64,000 nucleotides of DNA from Akkermansia muciniphila (GTDB lineage Bacteria > Verrucomicrobiota > Verrucomicrobiia > Verrucomicrobiales > Akkermansiaceae), in the NCBI RefSeq assembly GCF_030848305.1, contig NZ_CP114598.1:1674001-1738000 (forward strand), written 5' to 3'. The translations under genes were made by a program, and so were the position numbers. The notes under the pieces are model-generated. The model was not told the DNA's origin. It searched no databases and saw only the letters and a program-made list of their open reading frames with translations. Positions 35,005 to 42,965 of this stretch are shown piece after piece. Every line of letters begins with the position of its first letter. The stretch's first letter is position 1.

Positions 35005-35289
35005 TTAGCCGAGCACCTTGTAATACTGAAGGTGAATCTGGGGATTCAGGCGAAGGCGTTCGCGGATGGGCCTGATGGCGGAAGGTTCCGCAGAGAACGT
35101 GTAGGTCACATACTGCCCGGCGGAAAGGTGGTTGGATTCGTAGGCGAATTCGCGGCGGCCGGCGTTTTCCGTGGCGGTGATGTCGGCGCCTTCTTCCTTC
35201 ATCGCGGCGGCTACGGTGCTGATCAACTCTTCAACGGGAGTTTCCGTACCCTTCATGTTGAATACGATAAGAGCTTCGTAATTTCTCAT
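35005..35289 (-). CDS. rpsF: 30S ribosomal protein S6
   Basis: 94 residues from the ATG at 35289 (MRNYEALIVFNMKGTET). GRREFAYESNHLSAGQYVTY is the family's central part. S6 binds 16S rRNA with S18. In many bacteria rpsF is followed by ssb, rpsR and rplI; here it stands alone with its own terminator. Confidence 0.92.
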   Translation of the reverse strand: MRNYEALIVFNMKGTETPVEELISTVAAAMKEEGADITATENAGRREFAYESNHLSAGQYVTYTFSAEPSAIRPIRERLRLNPQIHLQYYKVLG

Positions 35290-35724
35290 GGTCTTGTGAT
35301 AATTAGAAATGTGTCGTGCGAACGGTGCGCACCTTGCGGGCAAGTAAGGTGCAATGATTGCCTTCAGAAAGCAAGCCTATTTTTTACCTTGTTTCCGGGA
35401 ACATGCCGTTTCCTGCGTTTTACCCTCTCTGAGGCACGGAAGAATTGTTCTGCATGGCGTTTCCTGCCGGCGGCCTTTGCTGTAGGAGAGACGATTCCGG
35501 CGTTCGCTTGGCGGGTGCCGTACGGAAAAGAAGTGGACGCCGCAACTTAGGATATGATCTTTTCCCGGGTAAAGGATTCCTTTTCCTGCAAAAAAAGGAG
35601 GAACTGGCGGGAGGCAGATCCGCTGGAGCGGTTGCTGCCACGGGCAGAAGGGCTTTGTTCCCCTCCGGAACAGCTTTGTCTTGCGCAGGGTGTGGCGGGA
35701 AGAGCTCCGGAAAGAAGAAAAACG
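35290..35724. other. Gene-free stretch between rpsF and pdxA
   Basis: About 430 bases upstream of rpsF and downstream of pdxA. No open frame has recognisable content. It must hold the rpsF promoter and leader, but no clear -35/-10 pair is assigned. No RNA gene is recognised. Confidence 0.4.
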
Positions 35725-36594
35725 TTAACGCGTCTGCGCCATCTGTACGGCCAGCTGGAAAGCGTGGATGGTGCTGGACGGATTGGCCTTTCCGGTGCCC
35801 GCCAGGTTGAAGGCGGTTCCGTGGTCCGGGCTCAGCCGGGGGCGGGGCAGGCCCAGGGTGACGTTGACGGCGGTATGGAAGTCCACCAGCTTCAGAGGAA
35901 TCAACCCCTGGTCATGGTAAGGGGCCAGCACGGCGTCATAGTTCCCTTCCACGGCATCCCGGTACACGCAGTCCGGGACGGAAGGCCCGTCAAATGCGGC
36001 ATCCGTATTGATCCTCCTCAGTCGTTCCACGGCCGGGGAAATGATGGCTTCATCTTCATCGCCGAAAGCGCCGTGTTCCCCGGCGTGGGGGTTCAGGGCT
36101 GCCAGGGCGATACGCGGGCGCATGATTCCCTTGCGGATGCAGAAGTCTTTCAGCAGGGTTCCGATGCGGACCAGTTCCTCTGTTTTCAGCAGGGACGGCA
36201 CGCTTTGGAGGGAGGTGTGGATGGTTGCCAGCCCCACCGTCAACCGTTTTCCAGTCAGGCACATGGCGTAATTGTTCGTTTCCAGGCGTTCTGCAAAGAA
36301 TTCCGTCTGCCCCGGCCAGCGGAAGCCTGCCTCATGCAGGGTTTCCTTGCAGACGGGGGCGGTGACGACAGCGTCCACCGTTCCTTCCCGCAGGGCATGG
36401 GCCGCCTGTTCCAGATGGTCGAAGGCGTGTTTGGCGGATTCCGCGTTAGGCCTGCCCAGGGGAAGATTCTCTCTCTTGCCGATGAGGCGGTATTCCGCGC
36501 CTTCCGGGAGTTCTCCGGAAGCAAGCGCGGCGGAAATGACTTCCGGGCCTATGCCCGACTGGTCGCCCAGCGTGTATCCAATGACCGGTTTCAT
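35725..36594 (-). CDS. pdxA: 4-hydroxythreonine-4-phosphate dehydrogenase
   Basis: 289 residues from the ATG at 36594, shorter than the E. coli enzyme (about 330). GDQSGIGPEV opens the protein; LNPHAGEHGAFGDEDE and PYHDQGLIPLKL carry metal ligands, and LSPDHGTAFNLAGTGKA is near the C-terminus. It makes the aminoacetone phosphate precursor of pyridoxal phosphate. An upstream small membrane-protein gene ends 19 bases before it, so they are probably cotranscribed. Confidence 0.9.
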   Translation of the reverse strand: MKPVIGYTLGDQSGIGPEVISAALASGELPEGAEYRLIGKRENLPLGRPNAESAKHAFDHLEQAAHALREGTVDAVVTAPVCKETLHEAGFRWPGQTEFFAERLETNNYAMCLTGKRLTVGLATIHTSLQSVPSLLKTEELVRIGTLLKDFCIRKGIMRPRIALAALNPHAGEHGAFGDEDEAIISPAVERLRRINTDAAFDGPSVPDCVYRDAVEGNYDAVLAPYHDQGLIPLKLVDFHTAVNVTLGLPRPRLSPDHGTAFNLAGTGKANPSSTIHAFQLAVQMAQTR

Positions 36595-36613
36595 GATTCG
36601 GAAAGGGGCGTGA

Positions 36614-36874
36614 TTACAATTCCGTGGCTTCCGGCATTCCGGCAGCGGAAGCGGGAAGTTCTTCCGCGGGGGAAACAGGAGTTTTTTCCTCCGGAACAGC
36701 CTGCAGGGCTGCCGCCCGTTTCTCCATGTTGATGACTTGTATCGTTTTTTCCGGCTCGTCAGGGTTGCGGAGTTCGAATTCCAGGTGGGAGTTGGTGGAC
36801 CAGTGATAATAAATGGTGACGCCAAGGGCCGCCAGCACCAGAATCAGGAGAATGGAACCGAAGAAGGAGCGCAT
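36614..36874 (-). CDS. Small single-pass membrane protein
   Basis: 86 residues. A hydrophobic helix (FFGSILLILVLAALGVTIYY, residues 4-23) is followed by a short soluble part with acidic and Pro/Ala residues. No family is recognised. It is 19 bases upstream of pdxA and probably in the same transcript. Confidence 0.55.
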   Translation of the reverse strand: MRSFFGSILLILVLAALGVTIYYHWSTNSHLEFELRNPDEPEKTIQVINMEKRAAALQAVPEEKTPVSPAEELPASAAGMPEATEL

Positions 36875-37020
36875 GCCTCTACTGTGTGCCGGAGGAAAGG
36901 GGAATTCAAGAAATTATCAAGACCGCCTGCGTGGGCTGGCAAACGCCGTTAACAGCCGTACACCTTCATTTCCTGAAAGAGGATGGACGCGCAAAAAGAG
37001 GCGCCCCGGCATGAGAATAT

Positions 37021-37431
37021 TCAGGACAGGATTTTCATCGCGAGGAACAGGATCATGAGCAGGATGGCAAAACCGATGATTCTGCCCGCCATGCTGCCGT
37101 TCTTTCCGTCCTGTACGCACATGGGGCAGTTTTCCGGGCCGTTTATGCCGTTGCATCCCATGCCGCACGCTCCGCAGGGGGAATCCTCTTCCCGTTCTTG
37201 CAGGTGGTCTTTGAGTAGGAGTTCCAGCTCGCGCACGGAAGGCTCCACGCCGGAAACGACGATTTTTCCGTCAATGGCGAGTGCGGGCAGAGGCGCCCCA
37301 ATCTGCTCCGGAACGGTTTCCGCGGTTCGCATCTCCGCATTAATGCCCAGATGGTCCAACGCCTGGAGGGTATTGGCGCGCAGGATGTCTCCCGGGCAGT
37401 CCCGGCTGTAAAAAAGCTGAATGCTGGTCAT
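37021..37431 (-). CDS. Thioredoxin-fold protein with Cys cluster and C-terminal membrane helix
   Basis: 136 residues from the ATG at 37431. Residues 1-75 resemble small thioredoxin-like redox proteins (SIQLFYSRDCPGD, then PALAIDGKIV), but the active site has a single Cys12 with Asp15 in place of the second Cys. Residues 86-105 hold five Cys (CGACGMGC...CPMC). A membrane helix occupies about 117-133. The Cys cluster may bind metal or an iron-sulfur centre; this is unproven. The protein would be tail-anchored. Confidence 0.65.
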   Translation of the reverse strand: MTSIQLFYSRDCPGDILRANTLQALDHLGINAEMRTAETVPEQIGAPLPALAIDGKIVVSGVEPSVRELELLLKDHLQEREEDSPCGACGMGCNGINGPENCPMCVQDGKNGSMAGRIIGFAILLMILFLAMKILS

Positions 37432-37604
37432 GGCGCTGGGTATGTCAGGAACGCTTCCGTTCGGGAAGACTCTTCCCACAACAAATAGAACGGAGCCCCA
37501 AAGGTCAATGCGTTTTTCCGTGTCATGACATATAAGTGTTGTACGGAAAATATTTTAGACTTTTCAAATGAGGAGGGAATGGGCACTATCCCGCCGGTCC
37601 CGCC

Positions 37605-38576
37605 ATGAAAAAGCTATCTCTATTCTTTTTGACCCTGGCCTGTGTATTCCAGTTTTCCGCCCAGGCGCAGGAACGGCCCAGTTACATTGCCATTGAGGCC
37701 AATTCCGGCAAGCTTCTTTTCAGCTCCAACGCAGAAGCAAAAAGACCCGTGGCCAGTCTTTCCCAGGTAGCCACAGCCATGGTGACTTTGGACTGGGTGG
37801 CCCGTACGCGGTTGCCGCTGGACACTTTCATTGCCGTGCCCCAGGAAGCTTTTGGTCTCCGTGCGGGCAATCCCATGGATCTCCAGCCGGGAGACCGCCT
37901 GACGCTCCGGGACGCTTTGTATTCCACCCTGCTGGGCTCGGACAATGTGTCCGCCCTGACTATTGCCTCCTTTGTCGGTCGGGACCTGGTGTCCCGCCGG
38001 GGCGGGGGCGCCCCCATTGCCGCTTTCGTGGGGGAAATGAACAATCTGGCCCGTTCGTTGAGGATGTCCAAAACGCACTTTACCGCTCCCCACGGGCTGG
38101 ACGCCGGAAACTCCGTTTCCACTTCCTGCGCGCTGGATATGGCCCTGTTGGGCGTTTACAGCATGCAAAACCCGGCTTTTTGCTACATTGTTTCCCAGGC
38201 GAGCCGACGCATTGAAGTGCAGTCCCAGACCAAGGGCAGGACGATGTATGATATTTCCAACAACAACAAACTCATGAGCTCTTCCGGCGTGGACGGCATC
38301 AAGGCGGGCACCTCCCGCGCCGCCGGCTCCTGCCTGTTGCTCAGCGTGACGCGCAACGCGATTTCCCGCCGCAGCCCTCAAACGGGGACGGAAGTGATTT
38401 ATCCGCAACGCATGATTATTGCGGTTCTTGGTTCTGCAAACCGCTATTCCCTCGCCAGGGAAATGATGAATACCGGCTGGCGCGTTTGGGAAAACTGGCA
38501 GGCTTCCGGCATGGACATGAAGGATCCCAAGGAATTTGTCCAGCTTCCTATGAAATCTGCTTCACAAAGGAGATAG
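37605..38576 (+). CDS. PBP5-like (D-Ala-D-Ala carboxypeptidase family) protein lacking the catalytic Lys
   Basis: 323 residues with a signal peptide (residues 1-21, FQFSAQA). The fold motifs of S11 carboxypeptidases are recognisable: Ser51 in ASLSQVATAM, SDN at 112-114 and KAG at 233-235. However, the SxxK motif reads S-L-S-Q, so Gln54 replaces the essential Lys, and KTG reads KAG. Either the protein is an inactive homologue that binds peptidoglycan, or it acts with another residue. No C-terminal membrane helix follows. Convincing homology, doubtful activity. Confidence 0.75.
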   Translation: MKKLSLFFLTLACVFQFSAQAQERPSYIAIEANSGKLLFSSNAEAKRPVASLSQVATAMVTLDWVARTRLPLDTFIAVPQEAFGLRAGNPMDLQPGDRLTLRDALYSTLLGSDNVSALTIASFVGRDLVSRRGGGAPIAAFVGEMNNLARSLRMSKTHFTAPHGLDAGNSVSTSCALDMALLGVYSMQNPAFCYIVSQASRRIEVQSQTKGRTMYDISNNNKLMSSSGVDGIKAGTSRAAGSCLLLSVTRNAISRRSPQTGTEVIYPQRMIIAVLGSANRYSLAREMMNTGWRVWENWQASGMDMKDPKEFVQLPMKSASQRR

Positions 38577-38620
38577 GAAGTAGACGGGAACGGAATTTTT
38601 TGCTATAAGAGCCGTCTAAT

Positions 38621-39700
38621 ATGAACATCGGTGTTTTGAATAGCGGGGGCGACTCCCCCGGATTGAATGCAGTTATTGAAGGTGTTGTGGGCGCGGCTTC
38701 CCGTCGCGGCTGGAACGTTGTGGGCTTTTACGACGGTTTTGAAGGGCTTTTGTCCGAGGAAGGGGATGAACGGTTTGAATGGCTGACCCCTGTCGCCTGC
38801 CGCGGATTGCGCGCCAAGGGGGGCACCATTCTGGGAACCGTGAACAAAGGCAACTTTGCCATCAAGGTGGGCGTGGACCAAAAGGGGTCTATCGAACCCG
38901 CAGTGCTGGAAAAAACAAAGGCCACTGTCCGCCGGCTGGGGCTGGATGCTTTGATCGTCGTGGGCGGAGACGGCTCCCAGTCCACGGCCCTGTTGCTTTC
39001 CGAGATAGGGCTTCCCGTAGTTGGAGTGCCCAAAACTATTGATAATGACCTGGGCGCCACCGATGTCACTTTCGGCTTCTACAGCGCCGTTTCCATTGTT
39101 TCCGAATCTTTGGACCGTCTGGAAACCACCGCGAACGCGCACCAGCGCATGATGGTGGTGGAAGTGATGGGGCGGCATGCGGGATGGATTGCTTTGGAAG
39201 GCGGCATCGCAGGAAGTGCGGATGTTATTCTTCTGCCGGAAATTCCTTTTTCCCTTGAAAACGTGGTGGAATGCATCAAGGCGCGCAAGGCTGCCGGACA
39301 GCGGGAAATCCTGGTAGTGGTGTCTGAAGGAGCCCGTCTGGCGGACGAACTGGTATTGCTGGATGAAAAGACCCAGGGGGAAGTGCGCCTGGGAGGCATC
39401 GGCAAGGTGGTTTCCAAAAAACTGGAAGAAGCCACTGGGATTGAAACTCGCTCCTGCGTGCTGGGCCATATCCAGCGCGGCGGTTCTCCCTGTTCCTATG
39501 ACCGGATTCTGGGAGCCCGGTTCGGCAGTTATGCTGTGGAGCTGGTGGAAAAGCGCCAGTTCAGCTGCATGGTTGCCCTCCGCGGGACGCAGATGACTGC
39601 CGTACCCATTGAGGAAGCCGTGAAAACCTTGAAGCGGGTAGACCCCGATTGCCAGCTGGTGCGCACGGCTCGCGATTTGGGCGTATGCTTCGGGGACTGA
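38621..39700 (+). CDS. 6-phosphofructokinase, mixed-signature group
   Basis: 359 residues. The nucleotide site GGDGS (115-119) has Gly118, the ATP-type residue, while PKTIDND (137-143) has Lys138, typical of PPi-using enzymes. This combination marks the mixed-substrate PFK group; the phosphoryl donor cannot be assigned safely. NSGGDSPGLNAVI opens the protein. It phosphorylates fructose 6-phosphate in glycolysis. TATAAG (38604-38609) is 11 bases before the ATG. Confidence 0.88.
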   Translation: MNIGVLNSGGDSPGLNAVIEGVVGAASRRGWNVVGFYDGFEGLLSEEGDERFEWLTPVACRGLRAKGGTILGTVNKGNFAIKVGVDQKGSIEPAVLEKTKATVRRLGLDALIVVGGDGSQSTALLLSEIGLPVVGVPKTIDNDLGATDVTFGFYSAVSIVSESLDRLETTANAHQRMMVVEVMGRHAGWIALEGGIAGSADVILLPEIPFSLENVVECIKARKAAGQREILVVVSEGARLADELVLLDEKTQGEVRLGGIGKVVSKKLEEATGIETRSCVLGHIQRGGSPCSYDRILGARFGSYAVELVEKRQFSCMVALRGTQMTAVPIEEAVKTLKRVDPDCQLVRTARDLGVCFGD

Positions 39701-39762
39701 CGTTCTCCGCTTGCGTCACGGGGAAAACTGATTGTTACCCGGTGGGGCTTTGCTTGTCTTTC

Positions 39763-39797
39763 AACCGTATCCTGGAATCAGGATACGGTTATTTTTT
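39763..39797 (+). terminator. Terminator of pfk, shared with the convergent gene
   Basis: A perfect 11-bp stem (39763-39773 with 39780-39790) and a 6-base loop are followed by a T-rich run on the plus strand. It overlaps the last bases of the convergent DUF805 gene, so it may act in both directions. Confidence 0.8.
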
Positions 39798-40974
39798 GTG
39801 GAAGCGCGCCGTATTCATTGAGGCCTGGAGAGCTTTTAAGAAGCATCATGGACAGGAAGAGGATGGAAAGCAAATCCATCAGGCTGGACACCATTCCCAG
39901 GTAGTTCAGGTAGGGCGCCATATCTTCCGGGACCAGGCGCAGCAGGAAAATCAGCAGGAAAGTGACGATGAAAATAAGAATGGGAATCAGGATGAATTTC
40001 CCGCTCAGATTGCTGTCATGCAGGCGGCGTACGGCGACCGGCAGATTGAAGAGAATATTGAGCCCCGCCACAGCCGCCAGAAGCTCCAGGGAAAGCATGC
40101 TCAGCTCTCCGGATTGATAGAAGAAGTAAAAGGTGGGATTGAAGCAGGAATGAGCCAGTAGAATCAGAGCATCTTGCGGATGGGCGGCATACAACAGGAT
40201 TTGGAGGGCAGGAGAGGTGTAGAAACCCGTCGGACGGCTGTCAACGTCTACCATGCTGTAGCCCAGCGGCAGGAACAGGAGGATGGAGAGGAGGAAAAAG
40301 GACCAGAATTCCGACCGGGACGCGCGTCCTGCCACCGTATTTAGTTTTCTCAGGCTGATGAGCCAGTAAAGGTAAAACGGGGTCAGCGGCTGTCCTTTCA
40401 ATTCTCCGACAGGGGAATCAGCCGGTTGGGATTCCGGACGGCGGCTGTATTTGTTGCCGTCCGCCTTTCTTTCTCCCAGCGTCAGATAAAAAAAGGTCAG
40501 GTGCCCCAGTCCGAAGGGAATAAAAAGGGTAAGAAGCCAGAGTCCGCTTCTGCCTGTATCATGCAGGCGCCTGAACGCGGCTGAGATGCTTGGGATGAGC
40601 AACACCGCCCACAGGAGGATGGTTAAAGCGTCTCCGTAGATGCTCAATCTTGTATCCGGAATGTGCAGCCAGTCCGTCAGGATATACCCCGCCAGGGCTG
40701 GAATCAGCGCCAGAAGGGGAAGAGCCATGAACCACCAGAATTCCGCCCGGGAAGCGCAGCCCCGAAAATTCGCATAATGAAGAAAACCTTTTTTCCAGCA
40801 GGAGAGGGGGGAAGAAAAGGAAGATGCCTGCGTGGAAACTGGAGAAACGGCAGGAGAAGCAGGAGAAGCAGGAGAAGCAGGAGAAGCAGGAGAAGCAGGA
40901 GAAGCAGGAGAAGCAGGAGAAGCAGGAGAAGCAGGAGAAGCAGGAGAAGCAGGAGAAGCAGGAGATTCCGGCAT
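39778..40974 (-). CDS. Tandem DUF805 membrane protein with a Ser-Pro-Ala repeat N-terminus
   Basis: 398 residues. Residues 4-42 are thirteen Ser-Pro-Ala repeats encoded by a 9-bp minisatellite. Two DUF805 domains follow, each starting with the pattern FxGCASRAEFWW or VAGRASRSEFWS and ending with FRRLHDTGRSGLW or VRRLHDSNLSGKF. Multiple membrane helices are present. The function of DUF805 is unknown; members sit in the inner membrane. It is downstream of zupT by about 95 bases. Confidence 0.82.
   Translation of the reverse strand: MPESPASPASPASPASPASPASPASPASPASPASPASPASPAVSPVSTQASSFSSPLSCWKKGFLHYANFRGCASRAEFWWFMALPLLALIPALAGYILTDWLHIPDTRLSIYGDALTILLWAVLLIPSISAAFRRLHDTGRSGLWLLTLFIPFGLGHLTFFYLTLGERKADGNKYSRRPESQPADSPVGELKGQPLTPFYLYWLISLRKLNTVAGRASRSEFWSFFLLSILLFLPLGYSMVDVDSRPTGFYTSPALQILLYAAHPQDALILLAHSCFNPTFYFFYQSGELSMLSLELLAAVAGLNILFNLPVAVRRLHDSNLSGKFILIPILIFIVTFLLIFLLRLVPEDMAPYLNYLGMVSSLMDLLSILFLSMMLLKSSPGLNEYGALPQKITVS
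40851..40965 (-). repeat. 9-bp tandem repeat (minisatellite)
   Basis: Twelve perfect copies of a 9-base unit (CAGGAGAAG on plus) and a partial thirteenth lie at the 5' end of the DUF805 gene. Any change in copy number changes the Ser-Pro-Ala run in frame. Confidence 0.95.
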
Positions 40975-41069
40975 GGATAAAAAGGGGGTTTCCGTTTAGA
41001 CTCCCTGATGCCGGGGAATGCTCAATGCGCCTGCGCCCAGGACACGGAAATTTTTCTCCTGAAACAGGT

Positions 41070-41882
41070 TTAGATCAGGACAATGGCCATCAGCAGCATT
41101 CCGGCGATGATGCCCATGATGGAAATGTGATGGTGTCCCCAGCGTTCCGCCATGGGCAGCAGTTCGTCAAAGGAGATGAAGACCATGATGCCTGCAACGG
41201 AGGCGAAGAGAACCGCGAGTACGGTAGGTGTGAGGAAGTGGAACAGGAAGAACATGGCGATGGCTGCTCCCATCGGTTCCGCCAGGCCGGAGAGGAAGGA
41301 ATAACAGAGGGCCTTTTTACGGCTGCCCGTACCGTAGTAAAGAGGTACCGCCACGGCGATTCCTTCCGGAATGTTATGGACGGCTACGGCCAGGGCGATG
41401 GAGGTGCCCAAGGTCAGGGAGTCCAATCCGGCGGCAAAAGTGGCGATTCCTTCCGGAAAATTGTGGATGCCGATAGCCAGGGCGAACAGAATTCCGGACC
41501 TTTTAATTCGGGAGGAGGAAAATTCACCGCTGGCTTGTCCATGGATATCTTCCGGGCCGCGCGCTTCGTGCGGGTTTTCGTCTTCCGGAACCAGATAGTC
41601 AATGAGAGCCGCCACGGCAATTCCTCCGAAGAAGGAAGCAATGGCAATCCAGGAGCCTGCCGTATGGCCTTCGAACTCCATCAACCTGTGCTGGGCTTCT
41701 CCCAGCAGCTCCACCAGGGAGATATATACCATGACTCCGCCGGATAATCCCAGAACGAAAGTAAGTGCCTTCGTGTCCGTCCTTTTCATGAAGAAGGCGA
41801 TGAAGCCTCCTATGCCGGTGGCGAGACCTGCCAGTGTGGTGAGCAGGAAGACAACGAGAATGTGATTGGCGGAAAGGTCCAT
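41070..41882 (-). CDS. ZIP-family metal transporter, ZupT type
   Basis: 270 residues, similar to E. coli ZupT (257). HNFPEGIATF and HNIPEGIAVAVPLY carry the paired His/Glu metal sites of helices 4 and 5. It takes up zinc and perhaps iron or manganese across the inner membrane. It lies between the thioredoxin-like gene and the DUF805 gene on the same strand; no metal-regulator site is recognised. Confidence 0.9.
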   Translation of the reverse strand: MDLSANHILVVFLLTTLAGLATGIGGFIAFFMKRTDTKALTFVLGLSGGVMVYISLVELLGEAQHRLMEFEGHTAGSWIAIASFFGGIAVAALIDYLVPEDENPHEARGPEDIHGQASGEFSSSRIKRSGILFALAIGIHNFPEGIATFAAGLDSLTLGTSIALAVAVHNIPEGIAVAVPLYYGTGSRKKALCYSFLSGLAEPMGAAIAMFFLFHFLTPTVLAVLFASVAGIMVFISFDELLPMAERWGHHHISIMGIIAGMLLMAIVLI

Positions 41883-41933
41883 GCGTGCATCTGCCGGGCA
41901 GGGATGTTCCCCGACAGTAAAGAGAGGGTTGTC

Positions 41934-42953
41934 TTATTTCGCGGATGCCGGGGGAACAATCATTTTCACGGCCCGGATAGCGCCGGGGGGCAGGGGTGGT
42001 TCTTCCCCCGGCTTCAGGTGGCCCCGTTCCTTTTTGATTTCAGGCAGCTTGTCCAGAAGCCTGCTGAACGCTTTTCCTTCAAAACTTTCCGGAAGGAGCG
42101 CAGCGCCTTTTTGGAGAAGCCGTTCCAATTCATTGACCCTGTTTTGCCGCATGAGCAGGTTCACTTTTTGCATGAGAACGGCTTGTTTGACTTCCGGAAG
42201 AAGCCCGTCCTTTTGCAAGTAACTGTCCATGATGGAAAGCGCTTCATCAGGATTTTGTTCCGCCAGAATGTGAACGTTTTTCCGGCGGAACGTATCGGCC
42301 CATTCCAATATCTGGGCATGGAGCAGATTGTTCCTGTTCAGTTCGGAAAGAATTCCTGAAGCGTCCTGCGGGTCCAGTTTTTCCAGTTCTGCCAGAGCCG
42401 GCTTGTAGAAAGTGCGGATGCTGGATTGGGGAACCGTTTTCAGCAACTGGACTAGCGTGTCCCGCCGCTGCCGGTCAGTGAGTTTTTTCTCCAGCTTGTC
42501 CGTCAGGGCCTGCTGCGTGTTGAGCGCTTCCTCCGCTTTTTTCGTATCCTGCATAACCTGGCCAGGATTGGCGTAACCTGTGACGGTGTGGACGGGGCGC
42601 CCATGGGCGTCCGCAAACACCAGCGTGGGGAATCCGGTGATGCCGTAGGATTTTTTATAGTTTTCCAGAGAAGATTTTGTCTGTGCGTCCTGCTGTTTTT
42701 TACGCGGGTAGTCCAGCTCCACGGGAATAAAGGAACGGGAGATGGCTGTTTGAATTTCGGGAAGGGCAAGAGCCTGTTTTTTCTGCATGATGCAGGCTCC
42801 GCACCAGTCGGAACCGGTGAATTCCAGCATCACTCCCTTATTCTGCGCGGCAGCTTTCTGCATGGCTTCCGCGGGGTTCGCGCACCATGTTTCGGAGGCG
42901 CCGGCACCCCAGGCTAGGAATATGGCCGCAAGGGGATGTATGAGTTTTTTCAT
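41934..42953 (-). CDS. Secreted thioredoxin-like protein
   Basis: 339 residues with a signal peptide (residues 1-25, FLAWGAGASETWCA). The thioredoxin domain (about 26-145) has GSDWCGACIMQKK with a CxxC pair, and GFPTLVFADAHGRPV. Residues about 150-340 are helical and end in a Pro-rich tail. It probably handles disulfides or thiols outside the cytoplasm. It is the last of three genes (from 44452 down) closely spaced on the minus strand. Confidence 0.78.
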   Translation of the reverse strand: MKKLIHPLAAIFLAWGAGASETWCANPAEAMQKAAAQNKGVMLEFTGSDWCGACIMQKKQALALPEIQTAISRSFIPVELDYPRKKQQDAQTKSSLENYKKSYGITGFPTLVFADAHGRPVHTVTGYANPGQVMQDTKKAEEALNTQQALTDKLEKKLTDRQRRDTLVQLLKTVPQSSIRTFYKPALAELEKLDPQDASGILSELNRNNLLHAQILEWADTFRRKNVHILAEQNPDEALSIMDSYLQKDGLLPEVKQAVLMQKVNLLMRQNRVNELERLLQKGAALLPESFEGKAFSRLLDKLPEIKKERGHLKPGEEPPLPPGAIRAVKMIVPPASAK

Positions 42954-42965
42954 GGCGGGAGTTCA

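Noticed and set aside
35290-35724. RNase P RNA, tmRNA or other structured RNA in the rpsF-pdxA gap
   Set aside because: The conserved motifs of these RNAs are not found in this gap or in the other large gaps.
40851-40965. CRISPR-like array
   Set aside because: The units are 9 bases with no spacers and lie within a coding frame.
40824-41747. Plus-strand open frame through the 9-bp repeat (Gln-Glu-Lys repeats)
   Set aside because: The DUF805 gene and zupT on the other strand have clear families; the Gln-Glu-Lys run is only the other reading of the repeat.
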